Below, piece after piece: positions 24,191 to 31,815 of a stretch of DNA of 43,539 nt; within the stretch, counting starts at the first letter, position 1, and each line of letters starts with the position of its first letter. A model generated the notes under the pieces. The model searched no databases. It was given only the letters and a program-made list of their open reading frames with translations, and had not been told where the DNA came from. Where the stretch lies: NCBI GenBank assembly GCA_025359865.1, contig JANYDH010000175.1, positions 1 to 43,539 of the forward strand, in the 5' to 3' direction. This DNA comes from Actinomycetes bacterium. Lineage in GTDB: Bacteria; Actinomycetota; Acidimicrobiia; Acidimicrobiales; Ilumatobacteraceae. Made by a program: the position numbers and the translations under genes.

Positions 24191-24847
24191 ATGTTCGATC
24201 CGGCGGTCGTTGACCCGGCCGTCAGCTTCCTCGCCGACCTCGCGGGAGCCGGGCGTGCACTGGAACTGGGCATTGGCACAGGGCGAATCGCCGTGCCGCT
24301 CAGTCAGCGCGGTGTCCGCGTGCACGGGATCGACCTCTCATCGGCGATGGTCGAGCGACTACGGACCAAACCCGGCGCGACCGACATCGGCGTAACGATC
24401 GGCGACTTCGCCACCGCCAGGGCGGACGGCACCTTCACGCTCGCCTACCTGGTGTTCAACACCATCACGAACCTGATCACGCAAGATGAGCAGGTGCAGT
24501 GCTTCCGTAACGTCGCTGCGCACCTTGAACCCGGTGGGAAGTTCGTCATCGAGGTCTTCATCCCGATACTCCAGAGGCTCCCTGCTGGTGAAACCATTCG
24601 GGCATTCACGGTGGAACCAACACGTCTCGACTTTGATCAGTACGACGTGGCAACCCAGACCCTGTTCTCGCACCACTATCGCGTCAATGACGGTCAACTC
24701 GAAGTCTTCTCGATCCCGTTTCGCTACGTCTGGCCCGCGGAACTCGACTTGATGGCGCGACTCGCCGGGATGACGTTGAGCGAGCGCTGGAGCGGCTGGA
24801 ACCGTGAGCCGTTCACGAGCGACAGCACCTCACACGTCTCGGTCTGA
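24191..24847 (+). CDS. Class I SAM-dependent methyltransferase, short N-terminus
   Basis: A 218-residue methyltransferase. The SAM loop is RALELGIGTGRIAVPLSQRG and motif II is VHGIDLSSAMVERL, with YLVFNTITNL and LEPGGKFVIEV following. It ends with FRYVWPAELDLMARLAGM. Homologues I remember have about 20-40 residues before the FDPAVVDPAV segment; here that segment is the N-terminus. An in-frame stop at 24176 and the family B hairpin sit directly upstream, so the start may have been lost to rearrangement. The substrate is unknown. Confidence 0.82.
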   Translation: MFDPAVVDPAVSFLADLAGAGRALELGIGTGRIAVPLSQRGVRVHGIDLSSAMVERLRTKPGATDIGVTIGDFATARADGTFTLAYLVFNTITNLITQDEQVQCFRNVAAHLEPGGKFVIEVFIPILQRLPAGETIRAFTVEPTRLDFDQYDVATQTLFSHHYRVNDGQLEVFSIPFRYVWPAELDLMARLAGMTLSERWSGWNREPFTSDSTSHVSV

Positions 24848-25462
24848 CGCAAGACGGAGTAAGAGCGTCGCAACCATCGCGGCAACGACGACTCCAGTCA
24901 ACGCGCCAAGGGCAATTGCGATGCCACCGCCACCGGACCATCGTCGATTCGTTGCCCGGTCGATCGTGAGCCGAACCACCGATGACTCACTTGCCGAATC
25001 GCGGGCCACGGCAGTGATTCGTTCGAAGTCGCCGAGCTTGCCCTCGCCGGTCCAGCTGCGAACGGTCCGTACGGTGACTCCGACGAGGCCGGAGCGTTTG
25101 CTCCACTGGCCGTGCCCTGATCGCAGCACGTCGCGGCGAAGGTGATGGCCGACGACCAACCAGGAGTCGATTCGGACCAACGCTGCGTCGGCTGGCACGT
25201 TGACCTCGGCATCAGCGCACACCTTTGATGGGCCGACGATCCGGTCGCCAAGGTGCGGTACGGGGAGCGGTCCGAGCCGTTCGAGTGCAACGGAGCGGCG
25301 CACAGCATCAACGGACAGCCCAACCTCCTCGGCCGCAGCGATCAGCGAGTCCGCCGAGATCGTGCCCGTCTCATCCGGCAACTCATCGGCGCGCTCGAGT
25401 TCGCTGGCACGCCGCAATATCCGGGCCACGTGCCGTGCCTCGATCGGTCCTTGATCGGTCAT
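24830..25462 (-). CDS. Hypothetical protein with C-terminal membrane anchor
   Basis: A 210-residue protein. The N-terminal helices are ARHVARILRRASELERADEL and ADSLIAAAEEVGLSVDAVRRSV, a helical module I have seen in actinobacterial membrane proteins of unknown role. A beta-rich middle follows (VNVPADAALVRIDSWLVVGHHL). One TM helix lies near the end (IAIALGALTGVVVAAMVATLLL). The bulk is probably cytosolic. The 3' end overlaps the convergent methyltransferase by 18 bp. Confidence 0.7.
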   Translation of the reverse strand: MTDQGPIEARHVARILRRASELERADELPDETGTISADSLIAAAEEVGLSVDAVRRSVALERLGPLPVPHLGDRIVGPSKVCADAEVNVPADAALVRIDSWLVVGHHLRRDVLRSGHGQWSKRSGLVGVTVRTVRSWTGEGKLGDFERITAVARDSASESSVVRLTIDRATNRRWSGGGGIAIALGALTGVVVAAMVATLLLRLASDRDV

Positions 25463-25753
25463 CGTTGAAGGAGTTTATTGGGCGCAGATCAAACGTGTAT
25501 CCGCTACCGACTCGCGTACGATTTGTTCGTCCGCGAAGAGCGCGTCGACCACTGCACCTCGAATTCGATCACGGCGCAGGCGTCTACCGCGAAGCGCTCC
25601 AGATCGCGGCGCCGAGCACTCAGGGCGGCCTCCACTGCGAGGACGTCATTCAGCTGGGAATCAACGGACTTTGTGTTGCCGATGGAGCGCTCATGACTCT
25701 CATTCGTAGCCGCTCCGAACGGGGCGGCATGACACAACACGAGGAGCTACACC
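25463..25753. other. Spacer with no convincing gene
   Basis: This 291-bp spacer has several open frames, but none shows protein-like composition or a start with a ribosome site. It presumably carries promoters for the divergent flanking genes. The only clear signal is a GAGGAG Shine-Dalgarno at 25741-25746, ahead of the secreted protein at 25754. Confidence 0.5.
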
Positions 25754-26086
25754 ATGGACACCATCACGACCAGCAACACTCATGCCGCGCTTGGCCGTCA
25801 GCCACGCAGCCTTCTGTCGAAGGCGGTCAGCATTGTTCCCGCGCTGGTCGCAATCGCATCGTTCAGCAGCGTCAGCCACGCGTCTGCGGCATCACCCGAC
25901 ATCGCGCCACACCCGTCATCGAAGCGCAGTGCGTGCGCCAGCTCCGGTGGCACCTGGACCGGCTGGGGCGCGAACACCGGCACCTGCCACCGCCCCAACG
26001 GCGACACGTTCCGCTGGAAGGGCGGCGAGCTGATCACGATCTGCTGGATCGGCGTGACTGGCGCAACATTCTGCATGCCCGCTTGA
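25754..26086 (+). CDS. Small secreted cysteine-containing protein
   Basis: A 110-residue protein with a long N-region, a hydrophobic signal core (AVSIVPALVAIASFSSV) and a probable Ala-x-Ala cleavage near SHASAA. The mature part is about 60 residues with four cysteines (ACASSGGTWTGW, GTCHRPNGD, ITICWIG, TFCMPA) that could form two disulphides. GAGGAG lies 7 bp before the ATG. I recognise no family. It could be a cell-envelope or antimicrobial-type peptide, but nothing beyond secretion is shown. Confidence 0.72.
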   Translation: MDTITTSNTHAALGRQPRSLLSKAVSIVPALVAIASFSSVSHASAASPDIAPHPSSKRSACASSGGTWTGWGANTGTCHRPNGDTFRWKGGELITICWIGVTGATFCMPA

Positions 26087-26109
26087 ACCACTGGCCGCCG
26101 ACACTATCG

Positions 26110-26163
26110 GCTGACGTTTGGCGTCTTGCTGTCAATGACAACAGCCTGCCGCCAAAGGTCAGC
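26110..26163. repeat. Hairpin element, family B, copy 2
   Basis: Arms gctgac-g-tttggcg (26110-26123) and cgccaaa-g-gtcagc (26150-26163), with the inner tgtcaatgacaac core. It lies between the secreted protein and the DksA-like gene and probably terminates the former. It is closely related to 24126-24175. Confidence 0.85.
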
Positions 26164-26193
26164 GGGCCTCCGCTGATCGACAAGACTGGTCCG

Positions 26194-26541
26194 GTGACGA
26201 GAATTGATGCTGATCTCCGAACGGTTTTCGCGACTGAGCGTCTTCGGATGGTCGGCCAGATCGACAGTCTTCATAAGCGGTTCGGTGACATCGTCGCGTC
26301 AGCTGAGCTCACCTCAACCGACGACGAGCACGATCCTGAAGGCGCGACGATTGCGTATGAGCGCGCTCAGGTGTCGGCTCTGTTACAACAGGCTCGCCTC
26401 GATCTCGCTGCGCTCGACGAGGCCGTCGTGCGGATCGACGACGGCACGATCTGGTCGTGCAGCGCATGTGGAGGCCCGATCGTTATGGAGAGGCTGCTCG
26501 CCTTACCCGGCGTGCGAACCTGCATCAAGTGCGCGAGATGA
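26194..26541 (+). CDS. DksA/TraR-family C4 zinc-finger protein
   Basis: A 115-residue protein. A coiled-coil N-terminal half (ATERLRMVGQIDSLHKRF ... ERAQVSALLQQARLDLAALDEAVVRI) leads to IDDGTIWSCSACGGPI. The zinc ligands are Cys89, Cys92, Cys110 and Cys113. DksA/TraR proteins bind the RNA polymerase secondary channel; actinobacterial short forms are poorly studied. The start is GTG 26194. The frame is open far upstream, but the coiled-coil homology begins here. There is no clear Shine-Dalgarno. Confidence 0.85.
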   Translation: MTRIDADLRTVFATERLRMVGQIDSLHKRFGDIVASAELTSTDDEHDPEGATIAYERAQVSALLQQARLDLAALDEAVVRIDDGTIWSCSACGGPIVMERLLALPGVRTCIKCAR

Positions 26542-26563
26542 ACGTAGCGGTGTCTCGAGCGAT

Positions 26564-27046
26564 CTAGCCGATCAGCCCAGCGAGTGTCGCTTCGACACCG
26601 AGCTCGGCCGCCCACCGGCGAAGGTATTCGAGATCGAGCAGTTCACGCTGCACAGCGATGATGCCGCGGACGTCATCTAGTTGGCGTGTCGACCCGGATT
26701 GCGCCGACCATTCGAGCTTGGCGAGCAGCACGTCTTCTACAGAGGCGAGCATGACATCGACCTTCCAACCCCCTCGTAGATCAATCAGGTTGAACATCTG
26801 GCCAGGGCCGACGAGCACCCCCGCTGCAGGCTCGTCGATGTAGATCGTTTCGCGATCGAATGCGTCGAACAGCGCCAGGAGCGCCGTGTTTTCGACCTCC
26901 ACCACAATGTCGATGTCGCGAGTCGTTCGCGGCTCGCCATACACCGAACTGGCAATGGAGCCAGCAATCATGTAGTCGATCGCAGCCGACTCGAGGTGAC
27001 CCACGACGTGAGACAGGAACCTGGCCAAGGTCATGGCCGGAGTCAT
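26564..27046 (-). CDS. Nucleotidyltransferase-fold protein
   Basis: A 160-residue protein. The N-terminal IDYMIAGSIASSVYGEPRTTRDIDIVVEV has the G-S-x(n)-D-x-D pattern of Pol-beta-like nucleotidyltransferases, then WKVDVMLASVEDVLLAKLEW with the third acidic residue. It resembles stand-alone MNT/AbiEii-type proteins often paired with a small helical partner. It overlaps the upstream small gene by 4 bp (ATGA). A role as one half of a toxin-antitoxin or defence pair is plausible but unproven. MTLARFL at 27034 is an alternative start. Confidence 0.82.
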   Translation of the reverse strand: MTPAMTLARFLSHVVGHLESAAIDYMIAGSIASSVYGEPRTTRDIDIVVEVENTALLALFDAFDRETIYIDEPAAGVLVGPGQMFNLIDLRGGWKVDVMLASVEDVLLAKLEWSAQSGSTRQLDDVRGIIAVQRELLDLEYLRRWAAELGVEATLAGLIG

Positions 27047-27294
27047 GGCCGCAAGTGAGCGAACTCAGGCCATGCCTTGTTTGCCAATGAGTCACCCACG
27101 AGCAGGCGGTGCAACGCATGCTCGACGTTCGTCGAGTTGTATTCCGGATGACGTGACCGGATTCCGCAACGAGCCAACTCACGCGCTTCTTCTGACATCT
27201 GCTCGACCATCGAGGCCTTTTCGGACACAGTCATTCGTCGGAACACTGCTGAGCGCACGTGTGCTGCAGACACCGATGTATCCGAAACGCCCAT
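27043..27294 (-). CDS. Small helical protein paired with nucleotidyltransferase
   Basis: An 83-residue protein. The motif MTVSEKASMVEQMSEEARELARCGIRSRHPEY...VEHALHRLLVGDSLANKAWP matches a small bacterial family I have seen next to nucleotidyltransferase genes, with no assigned function. It precedes and overlaps the nucleotidyltransferase. MTVSEK (27234) is an alternative start that would match the conserved core more closely. Confidence 0.75.
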   Translation of the reverse strand: MGVSDTSVSAAHVRSAVFRRMTVSEKASMVEQMSEEARELARCGIRSRHPEYNSTNVEHALHRLLVGDSLANKAWPEFAHLRP

Positions 27295-27390
27295 TGCCGT
27301 TGAGCCTAGCCAATCGGCGTTGTGGGATCATCAGAGGGTGACGATCCCGGGCCCGGTTCGCGTTGTCTGTCCGCATTCGGAACGACGCTC

Positions 27391-28479
27391 ATGACCATCG
27401 AGCCGACCAGCGCGGTACGCAGGCTCATCCAGGCGATGCCCAAGGCGGAGCTGCACCTCCATCTCGACGGGTGCCTTCGTCCGGCAACGGCGATCGAGCT
27501 CGCCAACCACTACGGGGTCGCATCCCCACGGTCGTTCACCGAGATGTTCGCCACGCTCGTAGCGCCCGCTCATCCTCGTTCTCAGGCTGAATTGTTGCGT
27601 TCATTCGATTTGCCGATCGCGCTGATGCAACATCGCGATTCGTTGACGAAGGTCACGACCGACCTTGTCGAAGACAAGGCGGCCGATCGCGTGCGATACA
27701 TGGAGATCAAGTGGGCGCCGGCCTGCCATACCGGCGGTGGGCTCTCGCTCGACGACGTGGTCGACGCTGTCGCTGTTGCAGTTACTGCAGCCGCTCAACG
27801 GTGTGGTGTGGTCGTCAGGCTCACGGTGGTGGCCCTACGTTCGGCCGATCCGTTCGTCAACGTCGAAGTCGCCCATGTTGCGGTGGCCCATCGCTCACAA
27901 GGTGTCACCGGGTTCGATCTCGCCGGTTTCGAAGGAGCCGATCCCGACCCGATGGACCACGCTGCAGCATTCGGTGTCGCTCGCGACGGCGGGCTGGGGA
28001 TCACCGTCCACGCCGGGGAACTGCCTGACAACGGCTCGCTGGTGCGTCGAGCACTGGATCTGCATCCGCATCGGATTGCTCATGGCGCGTCGGCCGTAGC
28101 CGATCCATCAGTGGTCGCCGAGCTGATCGCGCGTCGTGTCACCCTCGACCTGTGCCCGACGAGCAACGTGCAGGCGGGCACCGTGGCCAGCTTTGCTCAG
28201 CATCCGTTGGCGCGACTCATCAGGCTCGGGGTACCGGTCACGATCAACACCGACGACACCACGGTCTCCGACATCACACTGTCGGAGGAGTTGCTCTCCT
28301 GCTACCGCGAACTCGAACTCACACTCCCGGAGATCTGGCGCTGCAACCTGCACGCGTTGCAGGCTGCTTTCGTCGACGAGCCCACACGTGCCGAGTTGCT
28401 CGGCTTGTTCGAGAACTGGGCCGAGCGGATTCCCGAGCTACACGAGGAGCCAACGTCGTCTCACCCGCGCGCCCGCTGA
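27391..28479 (+). CDS. add: Adenosine deaminase family protein
   Basis: A 362-residue zinc amidohydrolase-fold deaminase converting adenosine or a related 6-aminopurine nucleoside to the inosine form. Zinc ligands are in [14 protein letters not shown] (His22, His24). [11 protein letters not shown] holds the catalytic Glu region, RIAHGASA the next His, and [17 protein letters not shown] the Asp pair. I chose ATG 27391 because family homology starts there; a start at 27322 would add 23 unsupported residues. The stop overlaps hairpin family A copy 2. Adenine deaminase or aminofutalosine deaminase specificity cannot be excluded. Confidence 0.88.
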   Translation: MTIEPTSAVRRLIQAMPKAELHLHLDGCLRPATAIELANHYGVASPRSFTEMFATLVAPAHPRSQAELLRSFDLPIALMQHRDSLTKVTTDLVEDKAADRVRYMEIKWAPACHTGGGLSLDDVVDAVAVAVTAAAQRCGVVVRLTVVALRSADPFVNVEVAHVAVAHRSQGVTGFDLAGFEGADPDPMDHAAAFGVARDGGLGITVHAGELPDNGSLVRRALDLHPHRIAHGASAVADPSVVAELIARRVTLDLCPTSNVQAGTVASFAQHPLARLIRLGVPVTINTDDTTVSDITLSEELLSCYRELELTLPEIWRCNLHALQAAFVDEPTRAELLGLFENWAERIPELHEEPTSSHPRAR

Positions 28480-28531
28480 TGCGTTTGGTAGGTGCGGCCC
28501 CCCTGCGGGGGCTGAACCTACCAAACGCATC
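28478..28531. repeat. Hairpin element, family A, copy 2
   Basis: A 16-bp perfect arm, gatgcgtttggtaggt (28478-28493), and its complement at 28516-28531, with a G/C tip (gcggcccccc ... gggggc). It begins at the add stop codon and probably terminates add. It shares gcgtttggtag, the C-run/G-run tip and ctaccaaacgc with 18772-18823. Confidence 0.88.
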
Positions 28532-28558
28532 GCACGGACGAGAGTTAGCCTTGGGCCG

Positions 28559-30040
28559 ATGGGTAACGCTCGCCATCAGCTGTTCGCGTTCGACAACTCG
28601 TTCGTACGTGACCTCCCGGGCCTCTACGAACCTTGGCAGGCGGCGGTGGTCTCGGCACCGAAGTTGCTGGTGTTCAACGATGCTCTGGCGGCGGAGTTGG
28701 GGGTCGACGCTGAGGCGTTGCGTGCACCGGAGGGCGTAGCCGCCCTCGTCGGCAACGCTCCGCCTGACGGGGCATCGCCGGTGGCACAGGCCTATTCCGG
28801 CCATCAGTTCGGAGGGTTCTCGCCCCGACTCGGTGATGGCCGTGCGCTCCTCCTTGGTGAGGTCCACGACATCCACGGTCGCCGTCGTGACCTGCACCTG
28901 AAGGGTTCGGGACGCACACCGTTCGCTCGAGGAGGTGACGGCAAAGCTGCCGTCGGTCCGATGCTGCGCGAGTACCTCATCGGCGAAGCGATGCACGCGC
29001 TCGGCATCCCGACAACACGGGCGCTCGCCGTGACTGCCACGGGTGATCAGGTTGCCCGTGAGACGATGCTGCCGGGTGCGGTGCTCGCCCGAGTTGCGGC
29101 GAGTCATCTCCGCGTCGGCACGTTCCAATATGCGGCGTTGGGCGAAGACCCCGCGCTCGTCCAGCGCCTCGCGGACTATGCGATCGCCCGGCATCACCCC
29201 GCTTCGGTCGAGTCGGCCAACCCGTATCTCGCCTTCTTCGAAAGCGTCGTCGCCGCTCAGGCATCATTGGTCGCTAGGTGGATGCTGGTCGGGTTCGTGC
29301 ATGGCGTGATGAACACCGACAACATGACGATTTCCGGAGAGACCATCGACTATGGACCGTGTGCGTTCATCGACGCGTACGACCCAGCGGCGGTGTTCAG
29401 TTCGATCGATCACGGCGGTCGGTACGCATACGGCAACCAACCGCAGATCGCGCAGTGGAACCTGACGCGCCTGGCCGAGGCCTTGCTGCCGTTGCTCGAC
29501 GTCGAGACGGAGTCAGCGATCGAGATTGCCACCCACGTATTGCAGTCGTTCCCCGACCAGTACCGCTCCTCATGGGGAACTGGGATGCGCGCCAAGTTGG
29601 GTTTGGACGATGAACAGCAAGGCGACGCCGAACTGATCGATGACCTGTTGACGCTGCTGCAGGAACACCACATCGACTTCGCGTCATCCTTCCGGGCACT
29701 GTCGTCGGTGGTGCATGGCGACACCGAACGCGTCCGGTCGCTGTTCGTCGAGCCGCGGGTCTTCGATGGTTGGGCCGTTCGCTACCGGGCGCGGCTGGCT
29801 TCGGTGGATCGCGACCCGCACACGGTTTCTGCAGCGATGGACCGAGCCAACCCCGTCTACGTCTCGCGCAATCATCTGGTGGAAGAGGCGCTGGCCGCCG
29901 GGACCGGCGGCGACCTCGGGCCCTTCCAACGGCTGCTGGATGTGGTCTCTCAGCCGTTCGACGAGCGGTCAGGTCTCGAGCGCTACGCCGAACCGGCCCC
30001 TGCGAGCTTCGGCCGCTACCGAACCTTCTGCGGCACGTGA
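28559..30040 (+). CDS. selO: SelO-family protein adenylyltransferase (YdiU/UPF0061)
   Basis: A 493-residue pseudokinase-fold enzyme that AMPylates Ser, Thr or Tyr residues on redox proteins. Family blocks are [72 protein letters not shown], and [23 protein letters not shown]. The C-terminus is FCGT with a TGA stop; this is the normal family end, so the TGA is not selenocysteine despite the protein's name. I chose ATG 28559; the longer open frame upstream crosses add and is not coding. Confidence 0.93.
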   Translation: MGNARHQLFAFDNSFVRDLPGLYEPWQAAVVSAPKLLVFNDALAAELGVDAEALRAPEGVAALVGNAPPDGASPVAQAYSGHQFGGFSPRLGDGRALLLGEVHDIHGRRRDLHLKGSGRTPFARGGDGKAAVGPMLREYLIGEAMHALGIPTTRALAVTATGDQVARETMLPGAVLARVAASHLRVGTFQYAALGEDPALVQRLADYAIARHHPASVESANPYLAFFESVVAAQASLVARWMLVGFVHGVMNTDNMTISGETIDYGPCAFIDAYDPAAVFSSIDHGGRYAYGNQPQIAQWNLTRLAEALLPLLDVETESAIEIATHVLQSFPDQYRSSWGTGMRAKLGLDDEQQGDAELIDDLLTLLQEHHIDFASSFRALSSVVHGDTERVRSLFVEPRVFDGWAVRYRARLASVDRDPHTVSAAMDRANPVYVSRNHLVEEALAAGTGGDLGPFQRLLDVVSQPFDERSGLERYAEPAPASFGRYRTFCGT

Positions 30041-30097
30041 ACGAGTCCGGTGCCAGTTGCTCCGGCGGGGTGGGCGGGCCAGCTCTAGGCTCCGTCG

Positions 30098-31513
30098 ATG
30101 GCTGGCAACGACAACGGCAACGACAACGGCAACGACAGCGGGTACAGAGCCAGGAGCCTGTGGCTCGGTGGGATCGACGCTCCGCTGACCCCGCGGGCCG
30201 CGCTCGGCGGCGACGTGGCATGCGATGTCGTGATCATCGGCGCCGGGTTCACCGGGTTGTGGACCGCCTATTACTTGAAGCGACTCCAGCCCGACCTTCG
30301 CATCATCGTTGTCGAACGCGAGATCGCCGGATTCGGTCCGTCAGGTCGAAACGGTGGCTGGGCGTCAGCGTTCATTGCCGGTAGTCCCGGAGTGTACGAA
30401 CGCCGCAGTGGCCGCGATGCCGTACTGCGCGCCGAGCGTGAGACCTTCGATGCGGTGACCGAGATCGGTCGGGTCGTTGCTGAGGAACAGATCGAATGTG
30501 GGTTTGAGCACTCCGGCTCTCTCTCGCTCGCGTTCACCGGTCCGCAGCGCGACCGACTCATTGCCGGGGTCCGGTCGAAGCACGCGCGCGGCCTCTCGGA
30601 CATCGACATCAGGGTGCTCGGGAGCGAGGAGAGCGCTGGCTACGTCCGTGCCCGCGAACCACTCGCAGCATCCTTCACTCCCCATTGTGCCCGTATCGAC
30701 CCTGGCCGACTCGTACGTGGCCTGGCCGACGCATGCGAACGCATCGGTGTCGTCATACATGAACTCACTCCGGCGACCTGGATCCTGCCGCACAAAGTTC
30801 GGTGCCCCAACGGGGTGATCAGTGCCCCAATGGTCGTCCGCGCGACTGAGGCATACACCACGCAGATCAAAGGAGAAGCCCGCCGGTTCCTCCCCCTGTA
30901 TTCGCTGATGATCGCCACGGAACCGCTCGACGCTTCGGCGCTCGACGAATTGGGATGGGCGAGTGGGCTGACCGTGTCGGATCAACACCACCTGTTCTTC
31001 TATGCGCAACTCACTACCGACGGGCGCATTGCGATCGGTGGCCGCGGCGCCCCCTACCGCCTCGGTGTACCGATCAGCGACCTGTACGAACGCAACGACG
31101 CCGTTCGGGAGCGGCTGACCGACTCGATCCGGAGGCATTTCCCTGCTGCGGCAGACACCGAGATTGCTCAGTCCTGGGGTGGGCCACTCGGCGTGCCGCG
31201 TGACTGGTGCATGAGCGTCGTCTGCGATCATACTGCTGGGTTCGCGTGGGCGGGTGGTTACTCGGGCCACGGTGTTGTCGCCGCGAACATCGCCGGGCGC
31301 ACACTCGCCGATCTCATCACCCGACGCGACACCGATCTCGTGCATCTCCCGTGGGTCGGCCACGTCCCACGTCGGTGGGAGCCCGAGCCCCTTCGCTACC
31401 TGGCGTCAAAGTCGATCGTGGCTGTACTCGGCAGCGCCGACAACGCTGAAGATCGAACAGGACGAACGGCTCGGCGGACCACGCTCGTGCGACCGTTCGT
31501 CATGAGCCGTTGA
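30098..31513 (+). CDS. FAD-dependent amine/amino-acid oxidoreductase (DAO family)
   Basis: A 471-residue DAO-fold flavoenzyme. The dinucleotide motif DVVIIGAGFTGLWTAYYLKR follows a short leader made of GNDN repeats. FGPSGRNGGWASAFIAG is the second FAD block typical of gamma-glutamylputrescine oxidase/PuuB-like enzymes. The C-terminal GFAWAGGYSGHGVVAANIAGRTLADLI closes the FAD site. It probably oxidises a secondary amine or amino acid; the substrate is unknown. It is transcribed in the same direction as selO, 57 bp after it. Confidence 0.88.
   Translation: MAGNDNGNDNGNDSGYRARSLWLGGIDAPLTPRAALGGDVACDVVIIGAGFTGLWTAYYLKRLQPDLRIIVVEREIAGFGPSGRNGGWASAFIAGSPGVYERRSGRDAVLRAERETFDAVTEIGRVVAEEQIECGFEHSGSLSLAFTGPQRDRLIAGVRSKHARGLSDIDIRVLGSEESAGYVRAREPLAASFTPHCARIDPGRLVRGLADACERIGVVIHELTPATWILPHKVRCPNGVISAPMVVRATEAYTTQIKGEARRFLPLYSLMIATEPLDASALDELGWASGLTVSDQHHLFFYAQLTTDGRIAIGGRGAPYRLGVPISDLYERNDAVRERLTDSIRRHFPAAADTEIAQSWGGPLGVPRDWCMSVVCDHTAGFAWAGGYSGHGVVAANIAGRTLADLITRRDTDLVHLPWVGHVPRRWEPEPLRYLASKSIVAVLGSADNAEDRTGRTARRTTLVRPFVMSR
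30104..30139. repeat. 12-bp tandem repeat, 3 copies
   Basis: ggcaacgacaac twice and ggcaacgacagc once, immediately after the ATG and Ala codons of the FAD oxidoreductase. It encodes GNDN GNDN GNDS before the conserved fold. Confidence 0.9.
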
Positions 31514-31693
31514 CCAACTCAGGGACGTGGCGTTGCCCCTTGTTGGCAGAGCGGAAAGAATGCGTTCCCATCCGGCACCTGGACGAATCTCGCAGAGTCG
31601 TTCAAGTTCGACGTAGACGGCGGTGTGCTCGAAGTCTGGCTGGAGTAACGCTCCCGCAAGGTCCGACGGCATGTGATGGCTGGCCATCTGGCC

Positions 31694-31718
31694 AATGTAC
31701 GGATATTGTCCGTACATT
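31694..31718. promoter_or_regulatory. Palindromic operator-like site upstream of molybdoenzyme operon
   Basis: Perfect 10-bp inverted repeat AATGTACGGA-tattg-TCCGTACATT in the 290-bp spacer (31514-31803) before the FeS/NrfD gene. Size, AT-bearing arms and the 5-bp spacer suit a dimeric regulator of TetR or MarR type better than a terminator. No regulator gene lies nearby. Confidence 0.6.
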
Positions 31719-31815
31719 CGGCCCTTCGAGCAAAGCGGGGTCGCGGAAGGATTTCGTCGGTGATCGTCATGCAGTTCCAGAGTGGTTGTTCGTCACGCGC
31801 ATCGTGTCCGACCCG

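Noticed and set aside
25225-26541. Long plus-strand open frame of 438 codons
   Set aside because: The first 320 codons are Arg/His-rich antisense or spacer sequence and conflict with the secreted protein at 25754. Only the last 115 codons (DksA-like) are coding.
28559-30040. SelO name taken as evidence that selenium is used here
   Set aside because: Bacterial SelO uses Cys, not Sec, so it says nothing about selenium machinery. The CMD gene must be judged on its own.
29990-30060. TGA after Cys-Gly-Thr at the end of selO, the same C-G-T-TGA as in the CMD gene
   Set aside because: SelO proteins normally end at this point, the downstream frame shows no conserved sequence, and I see no SECIS-like hairpin. 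It is an ordinary stop.
31511-31650. Open frame of about 46 codons in frame after the FAD oxidoreductase stop, ending in SFKFDVDGGVLEVWLE
   Set aside because: It looks somewhat protein-like, but it has no start, no ribosome site and no homology I know, and the FAD enzyme is complete before it. At most it is a gene remnant.
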